DNA of 37,353 nucleotides from DASVXQ01 sp040414855 (GTDB taxonomy: Bacteria > Actinomycetota > CALGFH01). Below are positions 7,942 through 16,001 of the stretch, piece by piece. The DNA lies in contig JBEDUQ010000414.1 in NCBI GenBank assembly GCA_040414855.1, forward strand, positions 1 to 37,353. Direction: 5' to 3'. The notes beneath the pieces are model-generated. The model was given only the letters and a program-made list of their open reading frames with translations. It did not search any database and was not told the DNA's origin. Numbering within the stretch: the first letter of the stretch is position 1; the number at the start of each line of letters is the position of its first letter. Made by a program: the position numbers and the translations under genes.

Positions 7942-8133
7942 GTGCGCAAGTCCTGGGTAACCGTCGTCGGGGTCGTGCTCGCGCTGCTGGGACTGCTGTG
8001 GTTCCTCCAGGGTGTGGGCGTGATCGGCGGCAGCTTCATGTCCGGCGAGGCGGTTTGGGCGGTGATTGGACTGGTTCTGCTGGTGCTCGGCGGACGGCTT
8101 CTCCTCGAAGCGCTCAGGGGCAATCGGTCGTAG
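7942..8133 (+). CDS. Small two-helix membrane protein (63 aa)
   Basis: A 63-residue protein starting at GTG 7942, chosen because GAGGAG lies eight bases upstream. The N-terminus is MRKSW, and two hydrophobic stretches follow at about residues 5-27 and 36-52, separated by a short Gly/Ser turn. It ends with a short basic tail (LRGNRS). It resembles the many small actinobacterial membrane proteins with two helices and no assigned function. It ends 40 bases before the MoxR-like ATPase on the same strand and could be co-transcribed with it. An in-frame ATG at 7884 would add 19 residues but has no ribosome site. Confidence 0.6.
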   Translation: MRKSWVTVVGVVLALLGLLWFLQGVGVIGGSFMSGEAVWAVIGLVLLVLGGRLLLEALRGNRS

Positions 8134-8173
8134 GGTGGAGGACGCCGCTACACGACCGACCGCGGGGAGACTC

Positions 8174-9595
8174 ATGACGACTCCAGCCGCTCCCGCTCCG
8201 GCGACCCTGGGCGAGCTGCGCGCCTCTGGACACCAGTACAAGGAAATCAAGCAAGAGATCCGCGACAACCTGCTGATCAAGCTTGCCGAGGGCGATGATC
8301 GCTTCCCGGGGATCGTCGGCTTCGACGAGACCGTCCTCCCCGAACTGGAGCGGGCCCTGCTGGCCGGGCACGACGTGGTGCTGCTGGGCGAGCGCGGCCA
8401 GGGCAAGACCCGGCTGATCCGCTCGCTGGTCCACCTGCTCGACGAGTGGACCCCGGCGATCGCCGGCTGCGAGGTCAACGACCATCCCTACGCGCCGATC
8501 TGCGTGTCCTGCCGCCGTCAGGTGGCCGAGCGGGGCGACGACGTCGAGATCGTCTGGCGCCACCGGTCCGAGCGCTACGGCGAGAAGCTCGCCACTCCCG
8601 ACACCAGCGTCGGCGACCTGATCGGCGACGTCGACCCGATCAAGGTGGCCGAGGGCCGCACGCTCGGCGACCCGGAGACGGTCCACTACGGATTGGTGCC
8701 GCGCACCAACCGCGGCATCTTCAGCGTCAACGAGCTGCCGGACCTCGCCGAGCGGATCCAGGTTGCGCTGCTGAACGTGCTCGAGGAGCGCGACATCCAG
8801 GTCCGCGGCTACCAGCTGCGCCTGCCGCTGGACCTGATCCTGATCGCCAGCGCCAACCCGGAGGACTACACCAACCGCGGCCGGATCATCACGCCGCTGA
8901 AGGACCGCTTCGGCGCCGAGATCCGCACCCACTACCCGCTGCGCCTCGACGACGAGATCAGCCTGGTCCGCCAGGAGGCCGTGCTGCGCTGGCAGGGCGG
9001 CTCGCTGGGCGAGCCGGTCGTGCCCGACCACATCCTCGAGGTGATCGCCCGCTTCACCCGCGCCGTGCGCGAGGCGCCGCAGATCGACGCCCGCTCCGGC
9101 GTGTCCGCCCGCTTCGCGATCGCGGCCGCCGAGACCGCGGCGGCCTCGGCCGTGCGCAGGGCGGCGGTCACCGGCGAGACGGTCCCGGTGGTCCGCGTGG
9201 TCGACCTGCCGGCGGCGGTGCCGACCTCGCTCGGCAAGGTCGAGTTCGACGAGCTCGAGGAGGGGCGCGAGCTGGACCTGCTCAAGCACCTGCTGCGCAG
9301 GGCGGTCGCCGACACCTTCCGCTCGCGGCTCGCCGGCCAGGACATGTCCGGCCTGATGCGGCGCTTCGACGACGGCGAGACGGTCGAGAGCGGTGAGCTG
9401 GTCTCCGCCGCCGAGCTGCTGCAGCGGATCGGCCCGGTGCCCGGCCTCGCGCAGCTGTTGCGCCGCCTCGGCGACGCCGAGACCGAGACCCCCGGGGTCG
9501 CGGCGGCGGCGCTGGAGTTCGCCATGGAGGGACTGCACCTCGGCAAGCGCCTCGGCAAGGAGGAGCTGCCGGGACGGGCGGTGTACGGGCGGTGA
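8174..9595 (+). CDS. MoxR/ChlI-like AAA+ ATPase
   Basis: A 473-residue AAA+ ATPase related to magnesium-chelatase subunit I and MoxR proteins. Such ATPases work with a VWA-domain partner as metal- or cofactor-inserting chaperones. Walker A is GERGQGKT (72-79). A Walker B-like FSVNELPDL follows near residue 190, with the sensor segment ASANPEDYTNRG and an arginine-finger-like LKDRFG. Between Walker A and B is an insertion with C99, H104, C110 and C113 (C-x4-H-x5-C-x2-C), which could bind zinc and appears typical of this subgroup as far as I recall. The ATG at 8174 has GGGGAGA three bases upstream. Its stop overlaps the start of the VWA gene by four bases (GTGA), so the two are translationally coupled. 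This is not a photosynthetic chelatase: no chlorophyll genes are nearby. Confidence 0.88.
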   Translation: MTTPAAPAPATLGELRASGHQYKEIKQEIRDNLLIKLAEGDDRFPGIVGFDETVLPELERALLAGHDVVLLGERGQGKTRLIRSLVHLLDEWTPAIAGCEVNDHPYAPICVSCRRQVAERGDDVEIVWRHRSERYGEKLATPDTSVGDLIGDVDPIKVAEGRTLGDPETVHYGLVPRTNRGIFSVNELPDLAERIQVALLNVLEERDIQVRGYQLRLPLDLILIASANPEDYTNRGRIITPLKDRFGAEIRTHYPLRLDDEISLVRQEAVLRWQGGSLGEPVVPDHILEVIARFTRAVREAPQIDARSGVSARFAIAAAETAAASAVRRAAVTGETVPVVRVVDLPAAVPTSLGKVEFDELEEGRELDLLKHLLRRAVADTFRSRLAGQDMSGLMRRFDDGETVESGELVSAAELLQRIGPVPGLAQLLRRLGDAETETPGVAAAALEFAMEGLHLGKRLGKEELPGRAVYGR

Positions 9596-11610
9596 GCGGC
9601 CGGTCCAGGTACGGCCCCTGGCTGGGCGGTCCGGACCCGCTCGAGCCGCCGTTCGACCTGCGCGAGGCGCTCGACCGCATCGGCGAGCGGGTGATGGAGG
9701 GCGACCGGCCCGGCGAGGCGCTCTCTTCGCTGCTGCGGCGCGGCATGCCGGGCATGCGCGGGCTCCGCGACCTGCTCCGCAACGCCAGGCAGCGCCGCAG
9801 GGAGCTACGCGAGCGAGGCCGGCTCGGCGGCACCCTGGAGCGGGTCCGCGAGCTGCTCGACCAGGCGGTCGAGCAGGAGCGGAACGCGCTCTTCCCGGAC
9901 CCGTCGGACGCCGCGCGGCTGGCCGAGGCCGAGCTGGACCAGCTCCCGACCGACACCGCGAGCGCGGTCAGGCAGCTCTCCGACTACCAGTGGCGCTCGC
10001 CCGAGGCGGCCGCCACCTATGAGGAGATCCGCGACCTGCTCCGTCGCGAGGTGCTCGACACCCAGTTCCGCGGCATGCGCGACGCGCTCGCCGGCGCCGG
10101 CCAGGAGCAGATGCAGCGCATGCGCGACATGCTCGCCGACCTCAACGCGATGCTGGAGGCCGACGATCGCGGCGAGGACACCCAGGAGCGCTTCGACCAG
10201 TTCATGGACCGGTACGGCGACTTCTTCCCCGAGCGGCCGCGCAACCTCGAGGAGCTGATCGACTCGCTGGCGCGGCGGGCGGCCGCGGCCAGCCGGCTGA
10301 TGGCCTCGCTCTCGCCAGAGCAGCGGGCCGAGCTGGCGAGCCTGGCGCAGGCCGCCCTCGGCGACCTCGGTCTGGAGTACGAGCTGGACCGGCTCGGCCA
10401 GGCGCTGCGGCAGCGCCGGCCCGACCTGCCTTGGGGCGAGCGCGCCGCCATGGGCGGCGAGCAGCCGATGGGGCTCGGCGACGCCACCTCGGCGCTGGAG
10501 GAACTGGCCGACGTCGAGGCGCTGGAGGCGAGCCTCTCCCAGGACTATCCGGGCGCCTCGCTCGACGACATCGACATCGACGCGCTGCGCCGCAACCTCG
10601 GGCCGCGGGCGGTCGAGGACCTGGAGGCCTTGCGCGCGCTGGAGCGGGAGCTTACCGAGCAGGGATTTCTGACCCGCGAGCACGGCCGCCTCAAGCTGAC
10701 GCCCAAGGCGATCCGCCGCATCGGCGCGACCGCGCTGCAACGGATCTTCCGGCACCTGGAGGCGCGGGACCGCGGCGACCACGACACCGAGGGCGCCGGC
10801 GTCGCCGGCGAGCCGACCGGCGCCACCCGCCCCTGGCAGTTCGGCGACGAGCAGCCGCTCGACATCGTCGGCACGCTCAAGAACGCGGTGCTCCGCCAGG
10901 GGCCCGAGCTGTTCCAGGGCGGGCCCCAAGCCGTGACCAGGCCCGGCGCCGCCGGCACCGCGGTACGGCCGCGCCCGCGGCTGGGGCTGGAGGCCGGCGA
11001 CTTCGAGGTGCTCGAGACCGAGCGGCGCAGCGCGGCCGCGGTCTGCCTGCTGATCGACCTGTCGTACTCGATGGTGCTGCGCGACGCCTGGGGCGCCGCC
11101 AAGACCACGGCGCTGGCGCTCAACAGCCTGATCTCGACCCGCTACCCGCAGGACGCGCTCCAGATCATCGGCTTCTCGGCGATGGCCAGGAACCTGCGCG
11201 CCGGCGAGCTGGCGGAGCTGGAGCCGGACATGGTCCAGGGCACCAATCTCCAGCACGCGCTGATGCTGGCCGGCAGGCACCTGGACCGCCACGCCGACGC
11301 CGAGCCGATCGTGCTGGTGGTCACCGACGGCGAGCCGACCGCGCACATCGAGCCGGGCGGCAGGCCCTGGTTCGAGTGGCCGCCGCTGCCGCGCACCCTG
11401 GAGCTGACCCTGGCCGAGGTGCTGCGGCTCACCAAGCGGGGCGCGACCATCAACGTGTTCATGCTCGACGAGGAGCCGCGGCTGATCCGGTTCGTGCAGA
11501 CGCTGGCGCGCCTCAACCACGGCAGGGTGTTCGCGCCGTCCACCGACCGGCTCGGGGACTACGTGGTCAGCGACTACCTGCGGACGCGGCGCGGCCGCCG
11601 GGCGGGGTAG
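9592..11610 (+). CDS. VWA domain protein, partner of the MoxR-like ATPase
   Basis: A 672-residue protein that begins with GTG inside the stop of the upstream ATPase gene. The first 450 residues are mostly charged helices (Arg, Glu, Leu-rich, coiled-coil-like), including a stretch of acidic residues around 325. The C-terminal third is a von Willebrand A domain with an intact MIDAS: D489-L-S491-Y-S493, T551 (QGTNLQ) and D579 (VTDGEP). It should therefore bind a divalent metal and a protein ligand, in the manner of ChlD, CoxE or BatA-type partners. No signal peptide or membrane helix is seen, so it is cytosolic. Together with the ATPase it is probably a chaperone or metal-insertion machine; the client is not evident from the neighbours. 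Confidence 0.88.
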   Translation: MSGRSRYGPWLGGPDPLEPPFDLREALDRIGERVMEGDRPGEALSSLLRRGMPGMRGLRDLLRNARQRRRELRERGRLGGTLERVRELLDQAVEQERNALFPDPSDAARLAEAELDQLPTDTASAVRQLSDYQWRSPEAAATYEEIRDLLRREVLDTQFRGMRDALAGAGQEQMQRMRDMLADLNAMLEADDRGEDTQERFDQFMDRYGDFFPERPRNLEELIDSLARRAAAASRLMASLSPEQRAELASLAQAALGDLGLEYELDRLGQALRQRRPDLPWGERAAMGGEQPMGLGDATSALEELADVEALEASLSQDYPGASLDDIDIDALRRNLGPRAVEDLEALRALERELTEQGFLTREHGRLKLTPKAIRRIGATALQRIFRHLEARDRGDHDTEGAGVAGEPTGATRPWQFGDEQPLDIVGTLKNAVLRQGPELFQGGPQAVTRPGAAGTAVRPRPRLGLEAGDFEVLETERRSAAAVCLLIDLSYSMVLRDAWGAAKTTALALNSLISTRYPQDALQIIGFSAMARNLRAGELAELEPDMVQGTNLQHALMLAGRHLDRHADAEPIVLVVTDGEPTAHIEPGGRPWFEWPPLPRTLELTLAEVLRLTKRGATINVFMLDEEPRLIRFVQTLARLNHGRVFAPSTDRLGDYVVSDYLRTRRGRRAG

Positions 11611-11619
11611 CCTGGCGGG

Positions 11620-11636
11620 GCGCCGGATCACGGCGC
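11620..11636 (+). terminator. Short hairpin after the VWA gene
   Basis: GCGCCG at 11620-11625 pairs with CGGCGC at 11631-11636 around the loop GATCA, ten bases after the TAG. It is a short stem with no U-tract, so a possible weak terminator only. Confidence 0.35.
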
Positions 11637-11659
11637 AACCCTGCGAAGGTGCTTCCATC

Positions 11660-11804
11660 CGTGGCCGGCGCGGTGTAAAATCACAGCGATGTAATTCCCC
11701 GGCCGGTTCAATGCGTGGGCCCAAGCCGGAGAACGGGATGGGCCTCGGGCCGCGAGGGGAAGCGTGGTCCGGGGCCCTTTCCCATGCGATCAGGGAGGGC
11801 CTTC
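11660..11804 (+). promoter_or_regulatory. AT-rich promoter/leader region of dut
   Basis: In otherwise GC-rich DNA the segment at about 11674-11696 reads GTGTAAAATCACAGCGATGT followed by AAT. It contains TAAAAT, a good -10 element, and a partial palindrome ATCACAGCGAT. No clear -35 is visible. About 120 bases of leader follow, with potential stems such as CCGGTT/AGCCGG. I take it as the dut promoter, perhaps with a regulator site over the start point. Confidence 0.4.
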
Positions 11805-12359
11805 ATGGAGCCGGTCGACCCCGCCACCCCAACCGAACCGCCGCGCCCCGCTGAGCCGGTCGAGGTGGCTGTGCGGCGGCTCGACCCCGAGCAGCCGCTG
11901 CCCGCCTACGCCCATCCCGGGGACGCCGGCGCGGACCTGGTGGCGGCCGAGGACGCGGTGCTGCCGCCCGGCGGTCGCGCCACCATCCGGACCGGGCTGG
12001 CGATCGCCGTCCCGGCCGGCTACGCGGCCTTCGTGCATCCCCGCTCGGGCCTGGCCGCTCGGCACGGGATCACCATCGTCAACACCCCAGGCACGATCGA
12101 CGCCGGCTACCGCGGCGAGGTCGGTGTGATCCTGTTGAACACCGACGCGAGCGAGCCGTTCACGGTCCGGCGTGGCGACCGGATCGCCCAGCTGGTCGTG
12201 CAGCCGGTCGCCCGCGCGAGATTCGTGCCCACCGACGAGCTGCCGCCGCTCGACTCGCGCCACTCGGGCGATGGCACCCGCGGCGCCGGCGGCTTCGGGT
12301 CGACCGGCGGCTTCGGCCCGAGTCAGGGTCCCGGTTTGCCCGGCGGGCCCGAGTCCTGA
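11805..12359 (+). CDS. dut: dUTP diphosphatase (dUTPase)
   Basis: A 184-residue trimeric-type dUTPase that hydrolyses dUTP to dUMP and pyrophosphate, keeping uracil out of DNA and supplying dTMP synthesis. All five motifs are present: I DAGADLVA, II PRSGLAARHGI, III NTPGTIDAGYRGEV with the catalytic Asp and the base-stacking Tyr, IV RGDRIAQLV, and V with RHSGDGTRGAGGFGSTGG. A Pro-rich tail of about 18 residues extends beyond motif V, which is longer than usual. About 20 Pro/Glu-rich residues precede the core. The ATG at 11805 has GGGAGGG six bases upstream. It is a single gene on the plus strand between the VWA gene and an unknown membrane-type protein. Confidence 0.96.
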   Translation: MEPVDPATPTEPPRPAEPVEVAVRRLDPEQPLPAYAHPGDAGADLVAAEDAVLPPGGRATIRTGLAIAVPAGYAAFVHPRSGLAARHGITIVNTPGTIDAGYRGEVGVILLNTDASEPFTVRRGDRIAQLVVQPVARARFVPTDELPPLDSRHSGDGTRGAGGFGSTGGFGPSQGPGLPGGPES

Positions 12360-12396
12360 CGCCGCAGGTCAGCGGGGGTGATCTCGCTGTCGCCGG

Positions 12397-12431
12397 GGAA
12401 CCGTTACGCTGGTAGACGCCGGTTCAACCGG
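12397..12431. promoter_or_regulatory. Nested inverted repeats upstream of the membrane-type protein
   Basis: GAACCG at 12398-12403 and CGGTTC at 12420-12425 are an inverted pair, and CCGGTTCAACCGG at 12419-12431 is itself a palindrome around one base. GGAACC followed 17 bases later by CGGTT also resembles an ECF-sigma promoter (GGAAC and CGTT-like). Either an operator or an ECF promoter is possible; neither is proven. Confidence 0.3.
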
Positions 12432-12467
12432 TTGCGTGACGGTTTCAAGGGGAAGGCAGCGAGCGCG

Positions 12468-13439
12468 ATGGACCCAGACAGCGACCGCGATTGGGGAGAG
12501 CGGCTGGCCGAGGAAGGTGCCAGGGGCACTGACCCGCGCTCGACCAGGCAGATGGTCGCCGACGCCATCAAGGTGGTCGGCGCACGGCTCGGCGACATCC
12601 GCGATCACGGCATCAACCCACTGCTGCATGAGGCGGCGGCCCAGGTCCGGCCGGCCACGCTCGAAGAGCTCCAGGCCCGCTATCCAGGCCTGCGCGAGGA
12701 CGAGGTCGCCAAGCGGCTGATCGACCGCGCCGCCCTCACCGCGGGCGGGGTGGCGCTCGCGATCGGCGGCGTGCTGGCCGCGCAGGAGGCGATCGCGGTG
12801 GTCTCGGCGGCCGCGCCGCCGGCCGGCGGGGCGGCGCTCGGCGCTGTCGGGGTGACCGCGCTGGCCGAGGTGCTGGTGCTGTTCGTGCTGGAGGCCAAGC
12901 TGCGCGCGGACCTCGGCGCGCTCGCCGGGCAGCCGTCGTTGGCCCCGCGTGACCTGGTCAGCGGGGTCGTCTCCGAGGTGCAGGCCGCCGGCGGCTGGAC
13001 CAGGCTGCGCGGCGCCTCCCTCCGCCGCGCGCTCCCCGAGGCCGCCGCGCGCCGCGTGGCCGCGCAGGTCGTCAAGCTGGTGCCTTCACGGTTCGCGCGC
13101 ATCGTGATTCCGGAGGTGATCGCTCCGCTGATCGGCGCGGCCTTCTCGGCAAGGCTGGCGGTCCGGCAGGTCCGCGCCGCGGGCCAGGACCACTGGGAGC
13201 AGATCCGGACGGTGCCCAGCACCACCGTTACCTGGGGCGCCCCGTCGCAGCGGGGGTCCCACCCGGCGGCGGGCAGGCATCCCAGCGCGGGCGACGCCGG
13301 CGCCGCCGGTCCGACAGGTGCCGGCGGCGTCAACGGGCATCCCAACAGCGGCCCACCCGGCCGGTCGAGCCCGTCGGACTGGGGACCGGCGCCGGGCGAC
13401 CGCGGCTGGCATCAGGAGCTCCCTCCGCCGCCCGAGTAG
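12468..13439 (+). CDS. Membrane-associated protein of unknown function (EcsC-like?)
   Basis: A protein of 323 residues from the ATG at 12468; a GTG at 12378 would add 30 basic residues. Three parts are seen. The first is a charged N-terminal region. The second is a hydrophobic central segment, Ala/Gly/Val-rich at about residues 90-145, that could form two membrane helices, with a second hydrophobic patch (VIAPLIGAAFSARLAV) near residue 225. The third is a Gly/Pro/Ser-rich tail of about 80 residues that looks disordered. The order RYPGLREDEVAKRLIDRAA followed by a hydrophobic hairpin reminds me of EcsC-family proteins, but this is a weak impression and I would not assign a function. Its ribosome site is 11 bases from the ATG, somewhat far. 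It is convergent with the aminotransferase gene. Confidence 0.6.
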   Translation: MDPDSDRDWGERLAEEGARGTDPRSTRQMVADAIKVVGARLGDIRDHGINPLLHEAAAQVRPATLEELQARYPGLREDEVAKRLIDRAALTAGGVALAIGGVLAAQEAIAVVSAAAPPAGGAALGAVGVTALAEVLVLFVLEAKLRADLGALAGQPSLAPRDLVSGVVSEVQAAGGWTRLRGASLRRALPEAAARRVAAQVVKLVPSRFARIVIPEVIAPLIGAAFSARLAVRQVRAAGQDHWEQIRTVPSTTVTWGAPSQRGSHPAAGRHPSAGDAGAAGPTGAGGVNGHPNSGPPGRSSPSDWGPAPGDRGWHQELPPPPE

Positions 13440-13507
13440 CCGGCGGCCGCACCTCCCCGCGGCGCAGGCCTGGGCCGCGCCTCCGCGCGCCTTCGCCCGA
13501 CCTCGAC

Positions 13508-14647
13508 CTAGACCTTGAAGCGGGCGAGGCGGCGTGCGCCCTCCAGGAGGTCGGCGGTGTCGGAGGCGAGCGAGAGGCGCACCCAGCCCTCGCCGGCGGG
13601 ACCGAAGGCGGTCCCCGGCGCGACCGCGACCCGCTCGCGGCGCAGCAGCTCCAGCGCGAACTCGCGGCAGGTGACGGCCCGCCCGCGGACGTCGACCCAG
13701 GCGTAGAAGGCGCCGCGGGGCGGCTGGCAGGCGAGGCCGTGCTCGGCGAGCAGCGCCACCAGCGCGTCGCGGCGCTCGCGGTAGGTGTCGCGCATCTCCT
13801 CGACCACGTCCTGCGGGCCGGTCAGCGCGGCCAGCGCCGCCATCTGCGCGGGCGCGTTGACGCAGGACACAAGCGCCTGCTGGAGCTTGTCGCCGAGGGC
13901 GGCGGCCTTCGGCGGGCCGGCCAGGTAGCCGACCCTCCAGCCGGTCATCGCGTAGGTCTTGGAGAAGGTGAAGCAGGACAGCACCCGCTCGGGGTCGCCG
14001 AGGCTGGCGGCGCTGGCGAAGCCGTCGTCGAAGGTGATCTGGTCATAGCACTCGTCGGAGATCACCCACAGGTCCCCCGCCCGGGCGAACTCGAGGATCT
14101 CCCGCAGCCGCTCGGATGGGATGATCGTGCCGAGCGGGTTGGAGGGCGAGTTGATCAGCAGCGCGCGGGCGCGCGGACCGCAGGCGCGCTCCAGGTCGGC
14201 GACGTCCGGGATGAAGCCGTGCTCGGGGCGCAGCGGGTAGAGGCGCTCCGGCGCGCGCAGCAGCCCGGCGATCATCCGGAAGTTCGGCCAGCCCGGGTCG
14301 GGGAGCAGGATCTCGTCGCCCGGCTCCAGCACCGCGAGCATCGCCGCGTGGATCGCGCCGATCCCACCGGCCGTGACGATCACCTGGGACGGGTCGACCT
14401 CGACGGCGTTGTGCTTGTGGAGCTTCTCGGCGATCGCCTCGCGCAGCTCGCGGATGCCCGCGCTCGGCACGTAGCCGGTCCAGCCGTCCCTCGCCGCCCG
14501 CGCCGACGCGTCGATCACGTGCGGCGGGGTCGGGAAGCTGGGATCGCCGACCTCGAGCCGGATCGCGTCGCCGACCTTCCAGGCGAGCTCCATCACCTCG
14601 CGAATCCCAGACTGCGCAATCGACTCGACCGTATGGGAGAACCGCAC
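13508..14647 (-). CDS. PLP-dependent aminotransferase, class I/II
   Basis: A 379-residue fold-type I aminotransferase, close in pattern to aspartate or aromatic aminotransferases of the 1-gamma type. It would move an amino group between an amino acid and a 2-oxo acid in the cytosol. The PLP-binding lysine is K230 (FSKTYAMTGWRVGY). NSPSNPLG near residue 166 provides the conserved Asn, SDECYD near 198 the Asp and Tyr, and the carboxylate-binding Arg is in WVRLSLA near the C-terminus. The start is a GTG at 14647 with a GGGGGTGAGGG stretch just upstream. It stands alone on the minus strand, divergent from the Pad1/UbiX-like gene. The preferred amino acid cannot be read from the sequence. Confidence 0.93.
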   Translation of the reverse strand: MRFSHTVESIAQSGIREVMELAWKVGDAIRLEVGDPSFPTPPHVIDASARAARDGWTGYVPSAGIRELREAIAEKLHKHNAVEVDPSQVIVTAGGIGAIHAAMLAVLEPGDEILLPDPGWPNFRMIAGLLRAPERLYPLRPEHGFIPDVADLERACGPRARALLINSPSNPLGTIIPSERLREILEFARAGDLWVISDECYDQITFDDGFASAASLGDPERVLSCFTFSKTYAMTGWRVGYLAGPPKAAALGDKLQQALVSCVNAPAQMAALAALTGPQDVVEEMRDTYRERRDALVALLAEHGLACQPPRGAFYAWVDVRGRAVTCREFALELLRRERVAVAPGTAFGPAGEGWVRLSLASDTADLLEGARRLARFKV

Positions 14648-14853
14648 CCCTCACCCCCGCAACCTCGGCACCGCCGCACCCAACGGTAGCGCAGGGCCGT
14701 CGCACCCTTTTCCACGTAGCGAGACAGTCGGCGGACGGGCGCGCGTGGGCGTAGAGTGCCCTCGACGTTGGTGGCGGCGACCGGCGGACCGGTCGAGCGA
14801 TTGGTGGAGGGTGGGATCCGGCCCTGGCAGCACGTTCGACGCCCCCGAGGATC

Positions 14854-15438
14854 GTGCTGGGAATGACCGGAGCGACCGGAGTCATCTATGGCATCCGGAT
14901 GCTCGAGGTCCTGCGCGACACGCCGGTCGAGACGCACCTGATCATGAGCCACTGGGCGCGCAAGACGATCGTGGCCGAGACCGACCGCAAGCCCGACGCC
15001 GTCGTCGAGCTGGCCGACGAGGTCTACGACGAGCACGACCTCGGCGCGCCGCCGGCGAGCGGGTCGTTCCTCACCGACGGCATGGTGATCGCGCCGTGCA
15101 GCATGAAGTCGCTGGCGGCGATCGCCAACGGCATCTCCGAGAACCTGATCCACCGCGCCGCCGACGTGACCCTCAAGGAGGGGCGCAAGCTGCTGCTGCT
15201 CGCCCGAGAGACGCCGCTGTCGGTGATCCACCTCGAGAACATGCTGCGGGTCGCCAGGGCCGGCGCCATGGTCGTGCCGCCGGTGCCGGCCTTCTACGCG
15301 CGGCCGAGCTCGATCGAGGAGATGGTCGACCACACCGTCGGCCGGGTGCTCGACACCTTCGGTATCGAGGTCGACCTGGTCCGCCGCTGGGGCGAGCGCC
15401 GGGCACAGCGCCCCACGGGACTGCGCGCTACTCCCTGA
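14854..15438 (+). CDS. ubiX: Flavin prenyltransferase, UbiX/Pad1-like (canonical copy)
   Basis: A 194-residue UbiX/Pad1-family protein. UbiX joins dimethylallyl phosphate to FMN to make prenylated FMN, the cofactor of UbiD-type decarboxylases. It begins MTGATG at residue 4 and is close to E. coli Pad1 in pattern (VETHLIMS, SGSFLTDGM, PCSMKSLA). Residues matching those that hold the substrate phosphate in Pseudomonas UbiX are all present: R101 and K108 (HRAADVTLKEG), R118 and E119 (ARETPLS), Y148 (AFYARP) and R164 (GRVLDTFG). The conserved Ser of the first loop is Thr here, as in Pad1. GTG 14854 is the only usable start and leaves the N-terminus two or three residues short. No UbiD partner lies in the window. 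The 3' end overlaps the convergent split-barrel gene by 11 bases. Confidence 0.9.
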   Translation: MLGMTGATGVIYGIRMLEVLRDTPVETHLIMSHWARKTIVAETDRKPDAVVELADEVYDEHDLGAPPASGSFLTDGMVIAPCSMKSLAAIANGISENLIHRAADVTLKEGRKLLLLARETPLSVIHLENMLRVARAGAMVVPPVPAFYARPSSIEEMVDHTVGRVLDTFGIEVDLVRRWGERRAQRPTGLRATP

Positions 15439-15898
15439 GCGCGCCGAGCTGCCGCTCCCAGCCGGCCGCCACCTTGGCGGCGTCGAGGTCCCCGATCCCG
15501 AAGGTGATCCCCGTGGTCACCGGCATGCCCTCGTGCCGGTCCGACTCGACCGCCTGGACCTCGATCTCGAAGCGCTCCAGCTTCGACGAGCTGGCCTGGG
15601 GGAGCGCGGTCGGCACGCCCTTGACGTAGTAGAGGTTGGCGCCCACCACGTAGCAGAACAGCACCGTGCCGCCGCGGGCGAGGTTCCGGCAGGTGGTACT
15701 GCCGGTCCACAGGATCACTCGGAGGCGGTCGTCGGCGGTGGCGAGCACCTCTCCGGCGCTCAGCATGCACGGTCGCGGGGTGCCGTCCTCGTCGACGGTG
15801 ACCAGCAGGTGCGCCGGGCCGATCTTCGACTCCAGGTCGCGACCGTCGAAGGCGCTGGTGATCTCCTCGGGCAGCCGGTCGCTGATCACTTTCGACAT
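15428..15898 (-). CDS. Pyridoxamine-phosphate-oxidase-like FMN-binding split-barrel protein
   Basis: A 156-residue small protein with the look of the pyridoxamine 5'-phosphate oxidase / FMN-binding split barrel: a helix of about 15 residues, then beta strands such as AHLLVTVDEDGTPRPCML and LRVILWTGSTTCRNLARGG. These proteins bind FMN, F420 or haem and reduce or sequester small molecules; the exact role is unknown. The ATG at 15898 has ACGGAGG five bases upstream, an excellent site. It overlaps the UbiX-like gene tail to tail by 11 bases and is divergent from the MFS gene, sharing a 103-base intergenic region with it. Confidence 0.75.
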   Translation of the reverse strand: MSKVISDRLPEEITSAFDGRDLESKIGPAHLLVTVDEDGTPRPCMLSAGEVLATADDRLRVILWTGSTTCRNLARGGTVLFCYVVGANLYYVKGVPTALPQASSSKLERFEIEVQAVESDRHEGMPVTTGITFGIGDLDAAKVAAGWERQLGALRE

Positions 15899-15952
15899 GT
15901 GGACCTCCGTGTCATCAGTTGGTGTACCGACGATAAGATGTCCCGACGGTAG

Positions 15953-15966
15953 TGGCTACAGCCACG
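15953..15966. promoter_or_regulatory. Candidate operator palindrome
   Basis: GTGGCT-AC-AGCCAC at 15953-15966 is an inverted repeat with six-base arms in the 103-base region between the divergent split-barrel and MFS genes. It is well placed to control either gene. No regulator gene is adjacent, so this is speculative. Confidence 0.35.
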
Positions 15967-16001
15967 AACCACCCCCGATCAGCCTATCAGGAGGTCCGCG
16001 C

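Noticed and set aside
8174..11610. Magnesium chelatase for chlorophyll synthesis
   Set aside because: The ATPase/VWA pair resembles ChlI/ChlD, but no ChlH or tetrapyrrole genes are nearby, and the Cys/His insertion points to another subgroup.
9805..11724. Minus-strand open frame of 639 codons opposite the VWA gene
   Set aside because: Low-complexity composition and no domain; the plus-strand VWA protein has an intact MIDAS and a coupled start.
12419..12431. GGTTCAACC resembling a tRNA T-loop
   Set aside because: No acceptor, D or anticodon arms can be folded around it. The same holds for GGTTCAAT near 11706.
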